Assembly: GCA_021796055.1 (NCBI GenBank)
Contig: JAJYOS010000184.1
Span: 1 to 9,482 of the forward strand
From: Bacteroidota bacterium
GTDB taxonomy: Bacteria; Bacteroidota; Kryptoniia; Kryptoniales; JAKASW01
Direction of reading: 5' to 3'
DNA length: 9,482 bases
Of the stretch, positions 1 to 6,742 are shown piece after piece. The number at the start of each line of letters is the position of its first letter. Within the stretch, counting starts at the first letter, position 1. The notes below the pieces were generated by a model, which did no database searches, was not told the DNA's origin, and was given only the letters and a program-made list of their open reading frames with translations. A program made the position numbers and the translations under genes.

Positions 1-1195
1 CCTCGATGTTGTTTGCCACGCGGATGAGCAAATCCAGATCCTCGACCTTTCCATTCCCATCGTTCATGCGCTCCAAAATCTTTCGCATCCAGCCCGTACC
101 CTCGCGGCAGGGCGTGCATTGCCCGCATGACTCATGCCAGTAAAACTTTGTCACTCGTAAGAGAACTTTCACCAAATCCGTATCTTCATCCATCACGATG
201 ACGCCGCCGGTTCCTACAGCGCTTCCGACATTCTTGAGAGACTCCGCGTCCATGCGCACACCTTCAAGCTGGTCGCCGCGAAGCGGCGGCATGGAACTAC
301 CTCCGGGAATGACCATCTTGATTTTCTTTTCTCCTATCACACCGCCGGCATACTTGTAGATGATGTCGGTCAGGAGCGTTCCGCTTGGAAGCTCGAACAC
401 TCCGGGAGAATTGACATGTCCGCTGACTCCGAATAGCAGCGTGCCAGGGTGCTTCTGGGCACCGATCTTCGAGAACCAATCGGCACCGTTCCAGAGAATG
501 GCAGGTACATTTGCGATAGTCTCCACGTTGTTAATGGTCGTCGGATTTCCCCAGAGCCCGTTCTGCGCCGGGAAAGGAGGCTTCACTCTCGGATACCCCC
601 GCTTCCCTTCTATCGACTCCATCAGTCCGGATTCTTCGCCGCATATATACGCCCCGGCACCGCGGTGGATGTATATGTTCACCGAAAAATTGGAACCGAG
701 AATATTCTCGCCGGCATATCCGCGCGCATAGGCCTCATCGAGTGCACCCTGGAGTATCTTCATCCATTTGTAATACTCGCCTCTTATGTAAACGTAGGCG
801 GTCCTGATGCCCATGGCGTAGGATGCTATCACTATCCCTTCTATCAATTGGTGAGGATTGAATTCGAGAATCTGCCTGTCTTTGAATGAGCCGGGTTCGC
901 TTTCGTCGGCATTTATGGCAAGGTATTTCGGCTTCTCTGTCTGCTTAGGCATGAATGTCCATTTGAGGCCGGTCGGAAATGCCGCTCCACCGCGTCCTCG
1001 CAGACCGGATTTCTTAACTTCATCCGTGACCGCGTCAGGCTGCATCCCGATTGCTTTCTTCAGAGCCCCGTAACCGCCGTTGCTCTCGTACACTTCGATC
1101 TTTGCGAGTCCGGGGATTTCGGGAAGAACGATTTTCGGAAAGGCGGTGTCGCCACCCTGCGCATACAGTTTCGTCGTGATGGTTGTCTCGGACAT
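1..1195 (-). CDS. nuoF: NADH-quinone oxidoreductase subunit F (NuoF), 3' end cut off by window edge
   Basis: NuoF is the FMN- and NADH-binding subunit of complex I; it takes hydride from NADH and passes electrons through a 4Fe-4S cluster (N3) in the cytoplasmic arm. Translating from the ATG at 1193-1195 gives 398 residues with no stop up to the window edge. Visible motifs are GLRGRGGAAFPTG (64-76) and NADESEPGSFKDR (95-107) of the nucleotide/FMN fold, GAGAYICGEESG (179-190), and the cluster motif ESCGQCTPCREG (355-366) with C357, C360 and C363. The fourth Cys ligand is expected about 41 residues after C363, just outside the window. The usual GEETAL is GEESGL here, a mild change. The ATG overlaps the nuoE stop by one base (TGATG), which suggests translational coupling. 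The family usually has about 420-445 residues, so only a short tail is missing. The identification is very secure. Confidence 0.97.
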   Translation of the reverse strand, partial: MSETTITTKLYAQGGDTAFPKIVLPEIPGLAKIEVYESNGGYGALKKAIGMQPDAVTDEVKKSGLRGRGGAAFPTGLKWTFMPKQTEKPKYLAINADESEPGSFKDRQILEFNPHQLIEGIVIASYAMGIRTAYVYIRGEYYKWMKILQGALDEAYARGYAGENILGSNFSVNIYIHRGAGAYICGEESGLMESIEGKRGYPRVKPPFPAQNGLWGNPTTINNVETIANVPAILWNGADWFSKIGAQKHPGTLLFGVSGHVNSPGVFELPSGTLLTDIIYKYAGGVIGEKKIKMVIPGGSSMPPLRGDQLEGVRMDAESLKNVGSAVGTGGVIVMDEDTDLVKVLLRVTKFYWHESCGQCTPCREGTGWMRKILERMNDGNGKVEDLDLLIRVANNIE

Positions 1196-1674
1196 CAGTG
1201 ATTTGCCTGTCTTTTGAATTCTTCGAGTAGGTTATCGATCTTTTCTGCCGTCAGGTTGTCGTAGTAATCGTTGTTTACCTGCATCATCGGAGCCGTCCCG
1301 CACGATCCCAGACATTCAACCTCGCTTAGAGTGAACATCTTGTCGGAAGTCGTCTCCCCCACCTTTACACCCAGCCTGTGCTCAATGTGTTCGATGAGAT
1401 TGTCGGAGCCGCGGAGCATGCACGAGACATTCGCGCAAACCTGGATATGATACTTTCCCACCGGCTTCCTGTTGTACATGGTATAGAAAGTGACGACACC
1501 CAGGACATGGTTGAATGGGAGACCGAGAAGATCGGCTATGTAATGCATTACATCTTCAGAGATCCACCCAAACTGTTCCTGCGCCACCCAAAGGACCGGC
1601 AGCAAAGCCGCCATCGGTTTCGGATAGCGCTTCCTGATCTCTTCTACTTTGCGAAGATTTTCTTCTGTGAACAT
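1195..1674 (-). CDS. nuoE: NADH-quinone oxidoreductase subunit E (NuoE, 24 kDa-type)
   Basis: NuoE carries the 2Fe-2S cluster N1a next to the flavin of NuoF in the NADH-oxidising module of complex I. The 159-residue product has a helical N-terminal half and a thioredoxin-like C-terminal half. The four cluster ligands are C80 and C85 (CANVSC, C-x4-C) and C121 and C125 (CLGSC, C-x3-C). The 36-residue spacing between the pairs equals that of the E. coli protein as I recall it. Length is normal. The ATG at 1672-1674 is the only reasonable start, because the next Met is at residue 21 inside the conserved helix. An AGGA lies just two bases upstream of the ATG, closer than is usual for a Shine-Dalgarno site, so initiation may rely on something else. 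The gene follows nuoD after 63 bases, the longest gap in the operon, and overlaps nuoF by one base. Confidence 0.97.
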   Translation of the reverse strand: MFTEENLRKVEEIRKRYPKPMAALLPVLWVAQEQFGWISEDVMHYIADLLGLPFNHVLGVVTFYTMYNRKPVGKYHIQVCANVSCMLRGSDNLIEHIEHRLGVKVGETTSDKMFTLSEVECLGSCGTAPMMQVNNDYYDNLTAEKIDNLLEEFKRQANH

Positions 1675-1679
1675 TATCC

Positions 1680-1712
1680 TAATTTCTTATTTCTGATTTC
1701 GAAATTCGAATT
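1680..1712 (-). repeat. AT-rich 7-base tandem repeats and overlapping palindromes in the nuoD-nuoE gap
   Basis: Read on the minus strand, three 7-base units stand in tandem: GAAATCA (1700-1694), GAAATAA (1693-1687) and GAAATTA (1686-1680). They run straight into GGATAATG, which contains the nuoE start. Just upstream are two overlapping perfect 10-base palindromes, AATTCGAATT (1703-1712) and ATTTCGAAAT (1696-1705). The pattern is directly visible. Its role is unknown: it could be simple low-complexity drift, an A-rich translation enhancer, or a remnant of a dispersed repeat. Confidence 0.6.
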
Positions 1713-1737
1713 GGCTGCAATTAGCAATCCGCATCTG

Positions 1738-2994
1738 TCACTTATCCGCTTCGCCCATAATAGGATCGATGCTGCCTATGATGGCAACGACGTCGGAAAT
1801 CATCTGACCTTTGACGATGAGCGGAAGCGCCTGCAGGTTGCAGAATGAAGGGGAACGAATCTTGAGCCTCCATGGCCGCCCGCTGCCGTTACTCTTGATA
1901 TAGAAACCGAGCTCACCTTTGGAGCCTTCTATTGCGGAGTAAATTTCACCCGGTTCGGGATTGATGCCGTCGTTTACAAGCACAAAGTCGTGTATCAGTT
2001 CTTCCATTTTGGTGTAAATCCGTTCTTTCTTCGGAAGAACCTTCTTGGGCATGTCTGCCTTAATCGGACCCTGAGGAATCTTGTCGAGAGCCTGGCGGAC
2101 TATCTTCACACTCTCCAGCATCTCTCGCATTCTCACCATGTACCTGGCGAAGCAGTCGCCGTCATTCTCCGTAATCACGTCGAAGGAAAGCAGGTCGTAA
2201 ACAAGGTAGGGCGAAAAAGTCCGGATGTCGTGCTCAACGCCGGAGGCGCGAAGAGTCGCGCCGGTAAGTCCGACTTCCAGCCCCGTCTCACCGTTAATTA
2301 CGCCGACGCCGACCGTCCTGTCGAGGAAAATCCGGTTCCGGTTCAGCATCTTCTCTATTTCGTGGTGATGTATCGGAAACTCATCGATAAACTTTTCGAT
2401 CGCGGCCTTTGTCTCGTCCGTCATATCCTGGGCAACGCCGCCGATCCTCGTATAGCTCGTAGTGAACCGTACACCCGTCAGCAGGTCGAACACGTCATAC
2501 AACTTCTCGCGTTCGCGGAACGCCCAAAGGAAAACGGTCATCGCCCCGACATCCATGGCCATCGCTCCTATCGCCATGAGATGCGAAGAAATTCTCGCGA
2601 GCTCCGCTCCGATTACCCTTATATACTGTGCACGGGGTGGAGCCTCAATTCCCGCGAGCTTCTCGATAGCGAGAGCAATGGCAACATTGTTGGCAATCGG
2701 AGATATATAATCGAGGCGATCGGTATGAGGTATGAACTCCATGTACGTGGAGGCTTCCGCTATCTTCTCGTAGCCGCGGTGCAGGTAGCCCATCTCCGGA
2801 ATGCAGTCGACAACGGTTTCACCCTCCAGTTTGACAAGCAGCCGCAGGACGCCGTGTGTCGCAGGATGCTGAGGTCCCATATTCAGGACCATATAATTCT
2901 CGAGGGGATCATCGACCACAACATTCGTATCTCTGTCTTCGAGAACCTTGAGTATCTGCGAAATCTCTCTTTTATTTTCAGAAGATGTGCTCAT
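1738..2994 (-). CDS. nuoD: NADH-quinone oxidoreductase subunit D (NuoD, 49 kDa-type)
   Basis: NuoD forms, with NuoB, the quinone-reduction chamber at the junction of the peripheral and membrane arms of complex I. It descends from the large subunit of [NiFe] hydrogenases but lacks the metal-binding cysteines. The 418-residue protein has the signature GPQHPATHGVLRL (40-52) after an N-terminal extension of about 30 mostly polar residues. By alignment with the Thermus subunit, H47 and Y96 match the two quinone-headgroup contacts (His38 and Tyr87), both shifted by 9. The C-terminus ends DPIMGEADK, near the usual DPVMGEVDR ending. The gene is separate from nuoC, unlike the fused nuoCD of enterobacteria. 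It starts 11 bases after the nuoC stop; AAGG overlapping that stop is a possible but distant ribosome site. No frameshift or missing motif was found. Confidence 0.98.
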   Translation of the reverse strand: MSTSSENKREISQILKVLEDRDTNVVVDDPLENYMVLNMGPQHPATHGVLRLLVKLEGETVVDCIPEMGYLHRGYEKIAEASTYMEFIPHTDRLDYISPIANNVAIALAIEKLAGIEAPPRAQYIRVIGAELARISSHLMAIGAMAMDVGAMTVFLWAFREREKLYDVFDLLTGVRFTTSYTRIGGVAQDMTDETKAAIEKFIDEFPIHHHEIEKMLNRNRIFLDRTVGVGVINGETGLEVGLTGATLRASGVEHDIRTFSPYLVYDLLSFDVITENDGDCFARYMVRMREMLESVKIVRQALDKIPQGPIKADMPKKVLPKKERIYTKMEELIHDFVLVNDGINPEPGEIYSAIEGSKGELGFYIKSNGSGRPWRLKIRSPSFCNLQALPLIVKGQMISDVVAIIGSIDPIMGEADK

Positions 2995-3005
2995 TTTTGC
3001 AAACC

Positions 3006-3557
3006 TTATTTTCTCGGTAGCGGAATAGAACCGGGGACGCCCATCAGAGGAAAGTCTTTTCGGAGAGGGTAGTATTCATATTCCTCGGGCATGTAGATCC
3101 GTCTCATGTCGGGATGTCCTTCGAAGGTAATCCCGAACATGTCGTACGTTTCCCTTTCGTACCAATCCGCTGACTTGTAGACCGAGATGACGCTCGGGCA
3201 AACCGGGCTCTCCCCGTCAACCTTGACCTTGAGTCTGACCCTTGATTTGTTCTTGAGAGATATCATGTTATAGATAACCTCAAATCTCTCCTCATTGGGA
3301 ACCGGCTCGGGTCTGTGCTCGTGCTCCACGGCCAGGTAGGATTTGCGGGACGAAAGGTCCTCGAAGTCAAGCATGTCCGAACCGCAAATATCGGACAGGT
3401 AGTTGAAACTCAGTTCGGGATCCTCTTTCAGGAACCTGCAGACGTCCGCAATTCTATCGCGCTTGACTCCTACGGTCAGTTCACCTCTATGCTCGGCAAC
3501 CGCGAGAATATCTTCCCCGAAGGCTGCCCGAAGTTTCTCCTCGATTTTCTCTTTCAT
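3006..3557 (-). CDS. nuoC: NADH-quinone oxidoreductase subunit C (NuoC, 30 kDa-type)
   Basis: NuoC is a structural subunit of the peripheral arm of complex I that packs against NuoD and NuoB and holds no cofactor. The 183-residue product has the family signature near its C-terminal end: ERETYDMFGITFEGHPDMRR (134-153), followed by PLRKDFPLMG (164-173). The N-terminal alpha/beta domain includes the usual region beginning near FNYLSDICGSD (51-61). The protein ends soon after PLRKDFP, as stand-alone NuoC proteins do. The ATG at 3555-3557 follows the nuoB stop by only six bases, and no good Shine-Dalgarno sequence is visible, so translation is probably coupled to nuoB. The identification is secure. 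Confidence 0.97.
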   Translation of the reverse strand: MKEKIEEKLRAAFGEDILAVAEHRGELTVGVKRDRIADVCRFLKEDPELSFNYLSDICGSDMLDFEDLSSRKSYLAVEHEHRPEPVPNEERFEVIYNMISLKNKSRVRLKVKVDGESPVCPSVISVYKSADWYERETYDMFGITFEGHPDMRRIYMPEEYEYYPLRKDFPLMGVPGSIPLPRK

Positions 3558-3563
3558 ATAGGA

Positions 3564-4073
3564 TTATTCTACCAGGACTTTTTCGCGTTCATGTTCAGGG
3601 GTTCTGGCTTCACCAGATTGTATCTTTCGCTGGATCTCCATCAGCGCCTTGAGCAAGGAATCCGGGCGCGGAGGACATCCTGCGACATAGATGTCTACGG
3701 GAACGAACTGGTCTATTCCCTGGACAACGGAATAGGAGCGGTACATTCCTCCGCTCGAAGCGCAGACACCCATCGAGATAACCCATTTTGGCTCAGGCAT
3801 CTGATCGTAGATTTTACGTACAACTTTAGCCATCTTAAACGTCGTCGTTCCCGCCACGATCAGGAGGTCGCTCTGACGGGGAGAGAACCTGAACACTTCC
3901 GCACCGAACCGGCTCACGTCGAAACGCGGACCGGCGAAGGCCATCATTTCTATCGCACAGCACGAAATGCCCAGCGGCATCGGCCAGAGAGAATTCTTCA
4001 AGGACCAGTTGAAAAGAGCGTCGACACGAGTCGTTATGAAGCCCTCGTTCTCATTCGATCTATTTACTGCCAT
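3564..4073 (-). CDS. nuoB: NADH-quinone oxidoreductase subunit B (NuoB, PSST-type)
   Basis: NuoB binds cluster N2, the last 4Fe-4S centre before quinone in complex I. The 169-residue protein has all four ligands: the adjacent pair C38-C39 ([10 protein letters not shown]), C104 (MGVCASSGG) and C133 ([10 protein letters not shown]). The spacings of 65 and 29 residues match the E. coli protein as I recall it. TTTFKMA (77-83) and the PEPKW segment are also typical. The N-terminus before the CC pair is short (37 residues), and the C-terminal tail is charged and probably flexible. A strong AAGGAG lies at 4081-4086, seven bases before the ATG and inside the end of nuoA. The first ten bases of nuoB overlap the nuoA end, so the two are very likely co-translated. 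Confidence 0.98.
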   Translation of the reverse strand: MAVNRSNENEGFITTRVDALFNWSLKNSLWPMPLGISCCAIEMMAFAGPRFDVSRFGAEVFRFSPRQSDLLIVAGTTTFKMAKVVRKIYDQMPEPKWVISMGVCASSGGMYRSYSVVQGIDQFVPVDIYVAGCPPRPDSLLKALMEIQRKIQSGEARTPEHEREKVLVE

Positions 4074-4420
4074 TGCAAGGCTCCTTTCTTAATCGCATAA
4101 TAATATCCGATCAAAAGTATGACAACGAACGTCAGCATTTCTATAAATCCAAACCATCCCAGGGACACAAAGTTCACTGCCCAGGGATACATGAAAACAA
4201 TTTCCACGTCGAATAGAATGAAGAGAATTGCAACGAGATAAAATCTCACTGTAAAACGCTCGCGTGCAGTCCTTATCGGCTCCATGCCGCTTTCGTAGGT
4301 GGAAAGCTTCTCCCGAGTCGGGGCGTGGGGGCCGAGCAAGCGATTGATATTTGCCATAACAATGCCAAGAATAGCAGCTACCGCGAGCAGAATAAAAATC
4401 GGGATGTAATTCGTTAGCAT
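4064..4420 (-). CDS. nuoA: NADH-quinone oxidoreductase subunit A (NuoA, ND3-type)
   Basis: NuoA is a small membrane subunit of complex I at the junction with the peripheral arm, homologous to mitochondrial ND3. The 118-residue product has three predicted membrane helices at about 6-25, 59-84 and 88-111. The long loop between helices 1 and 2 carries YESG (42-45), the place where many homologues have YECG with the redox-sensitive Cys of mitochondrial ND3. Ser here is also seen in E. coli. Helix 2 has the FDVE motif with acidic D71 and E73, followed by YPWA. This is the first gene of the operon. Its ribosome site is weak (only GAG about eight bases upstream of the ATG). A sigma70-like promoter candidate ends about 18 bases before the start codon. 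Confidence 0.97.
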   Translation of the reverse strand: MLTNYIPIFILLAVAAILGIVMANINRLLGPHAPTREKLSTYESGMEPIRTARERFTVRFYLVAILFILFDVEIVFMYPWAVNFVSLGWFGFIEMLTFVVILLIGYYYAIKKGALQWQ

Positions 4421-4438
4421 TTCAATCTCGTTTTAAAA

Positions 4439-4467
4439 AATCTACACAACGGGGAGGTAAAAATCAA
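4439..4467 (-). promoter_or_regulatory. candidate sigma70-like promoter for the nuo operon
   Basis: On the minus strand TTGATT (4467-4462) is a 4/6 match to the -35 box and TAGATT (4444-4439) a 4/6 match to the -10 box, with a 17-base spacer. Transcription would start roughly 10-12 bases before the nuoA ATG, giving a very short leader. A second, weaker candidate lies about 20 bases further upstream (TTGGCG then TACTTTG), vaguely like the TTG / TAnnTTTG promoters of Bacteroidetes but one base short in the -7 element. The sequence match is direct; function is inferred. Confidence 0.35.
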
Positions 4468-4479
4468 AGTACGGGACGG

Positions 4480-4638
4480 TGGCACACGCCAATGCATCTC
4501 GACCTTTGAGTTAATCCGGGCACGGATTACCCCGCGCGCATGTATCAGGCGGTTTTACTTCCACGAATGCGCAAAGCCCACCGCGGATGAGCCGCGTCAT
4601 CTTTTCTCCATGCGGGCTTGGCATCTACAAAGGTAGAT
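4480..4638. other. cluster of four short perfect hairpins in the nuo/EthD divergent intergenic region
   Basis: The 351-base gap 4421-4771 holds no convincing gene apart from its two promoter candidates. It contains four perfect inverted repeats with 4-5-base loops: TGGC-ACAC-GCCA (4480-4491), TAATCCG-GGCA-CGGATTA (4512-4529), CGCGG-ATGAG-CCGCG (4582-4596) and ATCTAC-AAAG-GTAGAT (4623-4638). The third is also enclosed by AAGCCC (4574-4579) and GGGCTT (4614-4619), giving a possible two-level stem. The last is followed by the T-rich TTGTCTTTG, a poor terminator at best. They could be operator sites upstream of nuo, a structured small RNA, or chance. The repeats are directly visible; any role is speculation. 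Confidence 0.4.
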
Positions 4639-4716
4639 TTGTCTTTGTGGAGTTGCCAGTAACGCACATCACCATCATGTGGTTCAAACTCGCGGCCTAT
4701 TCGCCGGCGATAATTG

Positions 4717-4745
4717 TTGCCTTTTGCCCGCAGCGTCTCTATATT
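4717..4745 (+). promoter_or_regulatory. sigma70-like promoter for the EthD-family gene
   Basis: TTGCCT (4717-4722) is a 4/6 match to the -35 box and TATATT (4740-4745) a 5/6 match to the -10 box, with the ideal 17-base spacer. The expected transcription start near 4752 lies about 9 bases before an AGGAGG ribosome site and about 20 bases before the GTG start. Box quality, spacing and position agree, making this the best promoter candidate in the window. Confidence 0.55.
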
Positions 4746-4760
4746 CTCAAAACAAAGAAC

Positions 4761-4766
4761 AGGAGG
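4761..4766 (+). promoter_or_regulatory. ribosome binding site that fixes the GTG start of the EthD-family gene
   Basis: A perfect AGGAGG sits five bases before GTG 4772-4774. The upstream in-frame ATG at 4679 has no comparable site and lies before the promoter at 4717-4745, so GTG is the better start. Confidence 0.75.
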
Positions 4767-4771
4767 CGCTC

Positions 4772-5074
4772 GTGGTAAAGCTAGTTGCGCTTTTTAAGAA
4801 ACCTACCGACTTAACTGCGTTCGAGGAGCACTACGAGAAAGTACACTTACCTCTTATCAGTAAAATGCCCGGCATGAAGCGGATCGAAATTTCCAAAGTA
4901 AGCGGTGCGCCCATGTCTCAACCGCAATTCTACAGAATGGCGGAGATGTATTTCGACAATCAAACGGCACTGAATTCCGCCATCATTTCCCAGGAGGGGA
5001 TGGCAGCCGCGAAGGACCTCGTGGGATTCGCGAGGGATACAGTACATTTGTTCTTTGCTGAAGTGAAAGAATAA
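4772..5074 (+). CDS. EthD-family small protein
   Basis: The 100-residue product matches the EthD family, small ferredoxin-like-fold dimeric alpha/beta-barrel proteins named after a gene linked to ethyl tert-butyl ether degradation in Rhodococcus. Most members have no known substrate. Visible features are the opening beta strand VKLVALFKKP, the hallmark HYEKVHLPL (20-28) with H20, Y21 and H25, the segment MKRIEISKVSG (35-45), and the second half-repeat ending FARDTVHLFFAEV. Length is exactly what the family usually shows. I chose GTG at 4772 rather than the in-frame ATG at 4679, because the longer version adds 31 residues unlike the family and starts upstream of the promoter. The gene appears monocistronic: nuo is divergent, and the next gene begins 171 bases later on the same strand. 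The fold assignment is fairly sure; the reaction or ligand is unknown. Confidence 0.85.
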   Translation: MVKLVALFKKPTDLTAFEEHYEKVHLPLISKMPGMKRIEISKVSGAPMSQPQFYRMAEMYFDNQTALNSAIISQEGMAAAKDLVGFARDTVHLFFAEVKE

Positions 5075-5245
5075 GATCGGCCTTGTGCAAACTGACACAC
5101 TGTGCATGTCCGGCATCATGATGGAAAGGGAATCTTGACTGCCGAGGAATCTCACTTCCCTGTTTCAATTACTTTAAAGCATAACTAGAAGTTTTTCTGA
5201 TGCTCCACATGGAAGCGTAGCACTATTTTACTGTCTTAACGAAAG

Positions 5246-6655
5246 ATGAAACAGATAGGGACACGCATGAATGAAGCAGAACGACCGGGGCTGGCCCACA
5301 GGCTGGGCCTCCCGACCGCAATAGCAGTTGTCATCGGCTCTATCATCGGCTCGGGAATTTTCCTGGTGCCGCAGAAAATTGCCCTGACGCTCGGCGATGC
5401 CGGGTGGATAATTGCAGTGTGGGTCTTTGGTGGCCTTCTCTCGCTTGCAGGAGCACTGACAAACGCCGAAATCGCCGGTATGATCCCTGCCGCAGGAGGA
5501 CAGTACGTCTACTTTCGCGAGATATACAACGACTTCATAGCGTTTCTTTACGGATGGACGACCTTCATCGTCTACCAGACCGGTTCGATTGCCGCCATCG
5601 CAGTAGCATTTGCGAAATATCTCGGGTTCTTCTTCCCGGGGCTGAACGCGGTCCAGATCAACTTCGGTCTTTTCGTCATGCCGGAAGTAGGAATTAAACT
5701 CGTGGCAATCGGGGCAATTGTCTTCGTCATGACTGTGAACTACTTCGGAGTTCAGTTCGGCGGCCTCATTCAACAGATATTCACCACACTCAAGATTCTC
5801 GCAATTGGTGGGATCGTGGTAACCTGTTTCATCTTTGGGACACACTCCGGCCATCTGTACACCCCTTTCTTCGGGAGTCTCCATTCCTCTTCCGGCGGAC
5901 TGCTGAGCGCTTTCGGAATAGCATTAGTAGCTGTGCTTTGGGCGTATGACGGATGGAACAGCGTCACGTACCTGTCAGGCGAGGTGAAGAACGCCCAGAG
6001 GAACATTCCTATCGCGCTCGTAGCTGGCACGATTTCAGTCATCATCATTTATGTTTTTGCGAATTTAGCCTATATGTACGTTCTCCCCGTGCGGCAAATG
6101 GCGCATTCACAGCTTGTTGCCTCGGACGCTATTTCGACGTTCTTCGGCTCTAACGGAGCAGCCCTGATAGCTGTGGCAGTGATGATTTCTACTTTCGGGA
6201 CTGTGAACGCGACGACGATGACGACCGCGAGAGTCTACTTCGCAATGGCAAAGGACGGTTTGTTCTTCAAACGGATTTCGGCCATCCATCCGAAGTACAG
6301 AACTCCTCACGTATCGCTGCTCGTCCAGGGTTTCTGGGCCTCCGTCCTCACTCTTACCGGGACTTACGACCAGCTTTTTACTTATGTCATATTCGCATCA
6401 TGGCTTTTCTATGCAATCGGTACGTTCGGGATATTTGTTCTGCGTAAGAAACGGCCGGATGCTCCGCGTCCGTACAAGACACTCGGTTATCCGTATGTGC
6501 CGATAATCTTCGTAATCGTGGCGGTATGGTTTGTAATAAATACGGTGGTAACTGATCCCCGAGATTCACTTTTCGGACTCGGGCTGGTTCTACTGGGACT
6601 GCCGGCATATCTTTACTGGCGCGCTGCCCGTTCGCGGGAAACCAGGCAGGCATAA
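5246..6655 (+). CDS. APC-superfamily amino-acid permease (LAT/SteT-like)
   Basis: This is an inner-membrane transporter of the amino acid-polyamine-organocation superfamily. The 469-residue product has about twelve hydrophobic helices. Helix 1 carries the unwound substrate-binding motif GSIIGSGIF (31-39), followed by VP. Helix 6 carries AYDGWNSV (233-240) and then GEVKNAQRNIP (245-255), the pattern of the L-type (LAT/SteT) group, which exchanges or imports neutral amino acids. The substrate cannot be read from the sequence. The segment KKRPDAPRPYKTLGYPYVP before the last two helices is also typical. Two starts are possible: ATG 5246 and ATG 5267, the latter preceded by AGGGA; both precede helix 1. 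Length is normal and no disruption was found. No clear promoter is visible in 5075-5245, so it might be read through from the EthD gene, though nothing links them in function. Confidence 0.93.
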   Translation: MKQIGTRMNEAERPGLAHRLGLPTAIAVVIGSIIGSGIFLVPQKIALTLGDAGWIIAVWVFGGLLSLAGALTNAEIAGMIPAAGGQYVYFREIYNDFIAFLYGWTTFIVYQTGSIAAIAVAFAKYLGFFFPGLNAVQINFGLFVMPEVGIKLVAIGAIVFVMTVNYFGVQFGGLIQQIFTTLKILAIGGIVVTCFIFGTHSGHLYTPFFGSLHSSSGGLLSAFGIALVAVLWAYDGWNSVTYLSGEVKNAQRNIPIALVAGTISVIIIYVFANLAYMYVLPVRQMAHSQLVASDAISTFFGSNGAALIAVAVMISTFGTVNATTMTTARVYFAMAKDGLFFKRISAIHPKYRTPHVSLLVQGFWASVLTLTGTYDQLFTYVIFASWLFYAIGTFGIFVLRKKRPDAPRPYKTLGYPYVPIIFVIVAVWFVINTVVTDPRDSLFGLGLVLLGLPAYLYWRAARSRETRQA

Positions 6656-6708
6656 GTTCACGGCGGGAGATTCAGAGGTATCTTCAGAAGTTCTTACCCG
6701 GTGGGTAC

Positions 6709-6729
6709 CTGCCCTGTTCATTCAGGCAG
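6709..6729. terminator. weak hairpin between convergent genes
   Basis: CTGCCCTG (6709-6716) can pair with CAGGCAG (6723-6729) around a TTCATT loop, with one bulged C. It lies in the 87-base gap between the permease stop and the stop of the large outer-membrane protein gene. No T-run follows on either strand, so it is a poor intrinsic terminator; position is the main support. Confidence 0.25.
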
Positions 6730-6742
6730 TCACGATACCTTT

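Noticed and set aside
1..1195. A possible broken or missing nuoF, since no closed reading frame covers this stretch
   Set aside because: Direct translation from 1195 gives 398 uninterrupted residues with all NuoF motifs; the frame simply has no stop before the window edge.
1990..3072. A 360-codon open frame on the plus strand, antisense to nuoD
   Set aside because: It lies wholly opposite nuoD and the end of nuoC, which have full-length conserved products with active-site residues. Its translation resembles no family and has the His/Arg-rich look of an antisense shadow.
3315..4100. A 261-codon plus-strand open frame opposite nuoB and nuoC
   Set aside because: It is antisense to two secure complex I genes, has no recognisable domain, and is explained by codon bias on the coding strand.
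4587..4778. A possible 63-residue small protein in the divergent intergenic region
   Set aside because: It has no ribosome site, spans the EthD promoter and the first bases of that gene in another frame, and its sequence shows no recognisable pattern.
5043..5050. TACATTTG, matching the Bacteroidetes TAnnTTTG promoter element, as a promoter for the permease
   Set aside because: It lies inside the end of the EthD coding region, about 200 bases from the permease start, and I did not find a supporting upstream TTG at the right spacing.
5114..5123. CATCATGATG palindrome after the EthD-family gene, as a terminator or operator
   Set aside because: It is only ten bases with no loop and no T-run, and there is no partner site nearby; chance is the simplest explanation.
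6676..6740. AGGTATC/GATACCT inverted repeat as a terminator stem in the convergent gap
   Set aside because: The 51-base loop is too long for an intrinsic terminator and no T-run follows.
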